Assembly (NCBI GenBank): GCA_039621445.1
Contig: CP154954.1
Coordinates: 4,516,714 to 4,580,713, forward strand
Origin: Euglena gracilis
Lineage: Eukaryota; Euglenida; Euglenophyceae; Euglenales
DNA length: 64,000 nt
Direction of reading: 5' to 3'
The notes under the pieces are model-generated. The model was not told the origin of the DNA. It was given only the letters and a program-made list of their open reading frames with translations, and did not search any database. This document shows positions 59,080 through 64,000 of this stretch, one piece after another (within the stretch, counting starts at the first letter, position 1; every line of letters starts with the position of its first letter). The position numbers and the translations under genes were made by a program.

Positions 59080-60940
59080 CTAGAAGCTGTCACCAAGCAA
59101 ATCAATGAGTGCACACATAGGGTGAAAATTTTCTGGGACACCCAGGGGTGGACTTTCCAACATGACAATTAGCGCAGTACCACAAATAATGTGTTGGTGA
59201 AATCATGAGTGCAACGCTACACAATCAAAAAATTTCAGCGTCCATCCGAAACATCCATCCATCCATTCATCCCATCAACCAACCAACGACTTTTGTGAGT
59301 ATCCGTGAACATGTGCAGGTGAAAATGCAGGTTGCGTTCAAACCAAGTCAATCCTGTCTGCCCTGGAATATAACGCGCCTTGCGGTAATGAAGGAGAGTC
59401 GGAAAGGGGCAGCACCTGACGTGAAGGCCTGCCACTGACAGCAGCAGTCACGCGCGACGCGGCAGGAGGATAGACCCCTGGACGAATGGATTGTGGGCGA
59501 CGATCGCATGGACCCCAGGGGGAGGCGGTAAGCGCCGCATGAGTCCGGTGTTGCCACGCCGAGAAAGTCCCTGGTTTGGCACAAATATACCCCATTTGGG
59601 GAGAGAAAGAGCACCCTTACCACCAACTTTCAGAGACAGTTTCCTTCATTGTCTTTTTTTCCGCTACGTTTTCAAAGGATAATTCCCAGGCAGCAGGCTG
59701 GGGAAGAAGGTCTGGAAACGAGACCTACGACTCGACCCATCCTCCCAGCACCACCACAGGTGCTGGTCATAGTACGGTGTGCCAAGTGCCAGAGACTTCA
59801 TGTAATTGGAAATGCAATGCAAAAAAAACAATAAATGCACCAAGGTAATTCCTCAAGGAAACTTCAACAATAGTATCGATAATATCATTATAAGTCAGGG
59901 AGGGGAACAAAACATGGACCCTCGGAAAACGGGACGCAAAAAAAACATAAAATAAACACAAAATAAACGCCAAAAATGCAAGTAGCATGTAAATTCCTGC
60001 AGAAGCTCCCCCCGGGATGTACATTTTCTGGTCGAGAGGAAGAATTATCACCCCCTTTTGGGGAAAAAATTCATTCTGCAACATTAAAAATTGTGCAACA
60101 TGAGTCATATTTGAGACAATGTTTCGCATTTTTAACAAAAAAAATAATTAAAATTAACACAACAAATATCAGCAAAAAAAATGCAAATTTTGCAAAAAAA
60201 ATGCAAATTGAGCAAAAAACTTTGAGCAAATTTCAAATTTTTGATTAAGTTTTGATGTATATTATTGCAAGACAGTTTTCTGGGTGGACTCTGACAGGGT
60301 CTCGGGGATAACAGTTTCCTGGGGGAGGGGGGTACTCTGGTGTGGAATCCGGCAGAATTAGTTGAAAAAGTTGCTGCCAAAATATGCAACAAATGCAAAA
60401 TATCCCAAATCTTGTTTTGCAAAAACTGCAAATCATCAGGGTTTTTCGGACGACGGAAAAAAAATGGTCCAATTTGTGAAACTTTCATTTTCCACCCTGA
60501 ATGGCTTTCACCTGAACAATCATTTTACAAAAAAACTGATATTGCCACAAATATCATCAAAATTTTGAAGTCAGGAGTCTAATTTGCGACGTGATCAGTA
60601 TCTTTGGGTCTTCCATTTCACCCATGAAATGTATGTGCATTGTAGCAAATCCTACCTCCACTCACATCAGGTCACAGGTGAAAGTGGTGTGCAGCGAAAC
60701 AAAGCAAAAAGCGTCGTACAAGGCGACTTCCATAACATACACGCAATGCAGTGCTCAAACCGGGAAGTGCTTTGCCTTTTGAGACAAATAAGAACACATT
60801 GAAAATGCCAGTGATTGACGGGTTGAACCCAGGCGAAAGTGCATGCCAGTGTCTCGAGTTGGAGAATGACGGCATAGCGTTTGTTGTGGTGCATGCAATC
60901 AAGGAAAGACGTGGTGTCCAACTGGCCTTGTACCTCCCCC
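59080..60940. other. No supported gene; one weak terminal-exon candidate
   Basis: On the minus strand around 59430-59570 a GC-rich frame reads GVHAIVAHNPFVQGSILLPR and stops at TGA. It could be the last exon of a further upstream gene, but no joining exon was found. The remainder is AT-rich low-complexity sequence. Confidence 0.25.
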
Positions 60941-61580
60941 CCTTGTCTAATAACCGTAAGAACCGGGGGGGTGCGTAAACTGCCGAATGTGCGTAAGGGC
61001 CAGGGGTTGTGCTGAGACAAGCGGGAAAATATTGACTGCAAAAAAAAAATCCGGCGCTTCGCGCCGAACAGGAAAAATACACCTCATTTTGGAGGCCCAC
61101 TGTTGAATTTACCGGCATTTGGATCAGGGGTTTTTCTAAGGCGGGGGGGGGGGGGGGGCCCCCCCCACCCACCCACCCCCGGGGGGGGGGGGTCCGGGGG
61201 ACCCACAAAAAAATGGCCGAAAAATCGCGAAACGTACTAAAAATAGCATTTTTTCGGCGCCTTCGGCGCCGAAAAGTATATCCCACCTCCCTCCAGGGGG
61301 ACCCCCCCCGGGGGGGGGGGCTCAGCAGGACCAACCCACCCTACCCCCCCCTCCCCTCCCGGGGGTCCACGACTAAAAAAAAACCCTGACTTGGATGCAA
61401 AAAAAAAATCAATCATATCAATCATCAACCATCAACCATATCTCACCAAATCAGGCTTCAGAAGTTTCTAAAATTTCGAAATTTTCCAGAAATTTATCTC
61501 ATGGACGCACAAGATAAGTCTCCCCAAGAAGATGACCTTTTAAAAGATGGTTCAGAACTGGGGGGTGGTGCTTAGACGAG
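60940..61580. repeat. Dispersed repeat, copy interrupted by an element
   Basis: Same ordered blocks as 19150-19510, with the insertion 61125-61388 placed inside TTTGGATGCAAAAA. Confidence 0.75.
61125..61388. mobile_element. MITE-like element with a recognisable empty site, 264 bp
   Basis: Starts CAGGGGTTTTTCTAAGG and ends CGACTAAAAAAAAACCCTG. Duplication TTGGAT immediately left (61119-61124) and, after AC, 61391-61396. The related uninterrupted sequence at 19341-19352 has TTTGGATGCAAA with no element. Confidence 0.9.
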
Positions 61581-64000
61581 GGTGAAACTTACACAAGGAG
61601 AGGTGAGGCATTTCAGAAAAGAAATGAATGAATAAAAAAAATGAATAAAGCAAGTTGTATTTCCTCCTTTTGGACAACGCCAAAATTTTGGGGCATGGTT
61701 TCAGGATTAGTCTCAAATTGTTCCAGTAACATAACATAACATCCCATGGTGATGGAAAGCCATTGGAAAGTTCCCAAACACCCATGCTGGGTTTTATGCA
61801 CCCTGTATGCTGCGGTGCTTTCAAAAGAAATGTTGATTTGTACATTTGCACACACCAACAAAGGAAAAATCCTTGAGTGCAAGTTGTGCCACCTAAATGC
61901 CTTCGAAGTTTCGAAACAAATTTTGTGAATGTAAGATATTTTGTTGATCAATTTTGCTCGAATTTCGGTCAGGCATGGCATATTACTTAGGAGGCACAAC
62001 AAACACAAGGTACTTTGTAAGGGTGAGTGCCAGTGTTTCAAATTCCTCTTCCAAATTGCTGTTCCATAAATGCTTGTGAAATTGTGCAAGTGGTGGGTGT
62101 GCGCAAATGGGCAAATGGTCTGCTTGCGCATCTGTGCAAACCGACCATTTTTCCAACTCTTCGCACACGTGCCGTTTAGAGGATGCGGCATCTCTGCAGT
62201 CCTTAAGTACAAATACAACTACCAGTACCCTCCGTCCTCCGACCGGGGGGGGGGGTGATCATTGGACATAGAGTTATGACCAAAAAGGTGTCCTCCGACC
62301 GGTCACTGGATAGAGTCAAAAAAAGTCGGCAGGTATCCACCAACCAAAAAAGAAATTTTTCCTTCCCACGCTTTGCACCAAAAAAAATGGGGCAATTCTG
62401 ACAAATTTTGCCAAAAAAAACTGGCAAAAATGACATTTTTGGCCAATTTTTCAACGATTTTGGACACAAATTTTTTTCGTCCTGGCACTTCGCACCTGGA
62501 CAAAAATTTTGCCAACCCTCCGAAAAGGTTCCGACCACGAGGGGGAGGTCGTTGGACATAGAGGGGTTGTTGGACATGGGGGGTAAAATAACTTCTTGGC
62601 ATCAGCAGTTGAACCTATGAAAAGAAAATTATTTCTAACCTCTGAAACACCAAAAATTCACTGCACTTCGAGGTTTTATCCTTAAAAAATGAGTTTAATG
62701 CAGGGGGAAATGTGCGAGCATTCTTTCAAAAATTATGCTGGATTATGCAGGAGTATGCTAATTATGCGGAGTAAAAGTGAACAGAATTGCTGTTGTTCGC
62801 ATTGATGTAAAATCGCAAACCTACAACTTTATCCTGAAATGCCAAAAAAAAACCCAAATTTGGCCCAGAAAAGCCCAAAAATGGCCTCATTGTTCCAATA
62901 AAATTAACCTAAATCGACCCAAAATGGCCCCAAAATGAACCGAAAACAACCCAAATTGGTCTCAAACGGGACTATGAGGAATTATGAAAAATGGGACATT
63001 GGACTGGAGATGGCTCTATCCCTGCTTTACACCTAAAGTTGTCTCAGGCTTTACACCTGAAAAGCTTGTTTGTGGGTGGCAAAAAAAGTGTGATTTTGAT
63101 GATTTTTTTTATAAATTGGGTGTCCTTTTTTGCATGTTTTTTTGAGTAATTTTAACATTTTAGTGATTTTGTGTTTTTTTTTGTGTCAGGTTTTAAGCAT
63201 TTTCCAAGGCCAGGCTTGCGCAGTTGCACCCCCCCCCGTACCTGGTTTTTACAACTGAGCAAATGTAATTTTTTGGGGTAATTGCAATTATTTTTGAGTG
63301 TAAAAATGCAGCCATTTTGGCCCCTATCATGCATCCATTTCTGATAAGCAAAAAATCACGTCAGGGTATGGTCCCAGTGAGGATGCATTTGCACAATCGC
63401 GCAAACAAAAACAAAAAAAGTTGCTTGTACAATTGCGCAAAGGGGTGTAAATTAAAGCAAAAATGGGGGTGAATCTCGAATAAAGCACAAAAATTAGTTT
63501 CAGAATTGGCGTGATTGCGAAAAAAAACTTCTAAAATGCTTCAGTGTGAAATAGACCGCCTGAGAATGAAACAGAGAATGCAACAGAAACATCGGGGAAA
63601 ACACAAAAATTGACGAAATTGTGAGGCAAAAGGGCATTCACTGTGAAAGCAGTCAAAATCTACAAAAAAAAGGTGCCTGGAGGGCCTGATGAAGCGTTTG
63701 GTCAGTTTTTGAGTCAGTCTTTGAGTCAGATATTGACCTTGAAAAATATGCAAAAAAATTATGCAGGATTATGGGGTCAAATTTTTTGGCCCCTGTATAA
63801 TGCTCAACTATAATCCTGCGGAGAGAAAAAATGCAGAAAATGATCCAAAAATGACACAAAATGTTCTCTGAAACAGAAAGCAACAGCTTAAAATGCCTTT
63901 CTGGGACTTTTATTTTCAGATTTTCCAAACAAAACATATTATGCAGTCCACATTTACCCCCCCCACACGATTTAGCAATTTAGTGCCCTTCACCCCTAGT
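61580..64000. other. AT-rich region without a supported gene
   Basis: Low-complexity A-runs and TGCGCAAA-like words. A short C/G-tract repeat near 62235-62585 resembles 35677-35760 (shared GTTGTTGGACATGGGG). I see no exon, RNA gene or complete element. Confidence 0.5.

Noticed and set aside
1-64000. Dinoflagellate origin (noncanonical donors, repeats at intron ends)
   Set aside because: The paired CAG/CTG intron ends at fixed distances, as in the MAPEG gene, fit euglenids better. The dinoflagellate spliced leader was not seen.

Overview
This looks like nuclear DNA of a euglenid (Euglena-type protist). The main evidence is the splicing. Several introns needed to restore obvious conserved proteins are not GT-AG. 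They lie between short exact direct repeats and have complementary ends: CAG about 4 nt inside the 5' border pairs with CTG about 8 nt before the 3' border. That is the published signature of euglenid nonconventional introns. Ordinary GT-AG introns occur in the same genes. Exons are short (44-205 nt) and GC-rich. Introns are kilobase-scale and full of C/G homopolymer runs. I do not claim a species.

Layout: all five genes I could rebuild are on the minus strand. In transcription order (right to left) they are: (1) a predicted multi-pass membrane protein, 56134 down to about 27.96 kb, 16 exons in one continuous frame, family unknown; (2) an mTERF-family organellar nucleic-acid-binding protein, 26079-21437, 5 exons; (3) a complete class II (SIRT4-type) sirtuin, 17976-9796, 8 exons, 279 codons; (4) a ubiquitin-like-domain protein, from 8802 to at least 4774, 3' end unresolved; (5) an MGST3-like MAPEG enzyme, 2580 running off the left edge. 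Sirtuin, mTERF and possibly MAPEG products point to organelle or stress metabolism. I see no operon-like functional link. I assign no plus-strand gene.

The rest is repeats. At least 16 short inverted-repeat elements (100-700 bp) have CAGG...CCTG-type ends, C/G-rich subterminal tracts and small internal hairpins such as GGCGC-TTC-GCGCC. Many have perfect 6-8 bp target duplications, and one is nested inside another. These ends are the same as those of the spliced nonconventional intron 1 of the MAPEG gene, so the window shows intron-like MITEs beside introns that look like MITEs. Other repeats are an 11-copy ~163 bp satellite (53647-55400), long (CA)n, (TA)n, (GTGC)n and (CATA)n/(CATG)n arrays, a 1.4 kb inverted repeat carrying degenerate copies of a sirtuin exon, and several dispersed families. 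The right end (59.1-64 kb) is AT-richer and holds no supported gene.
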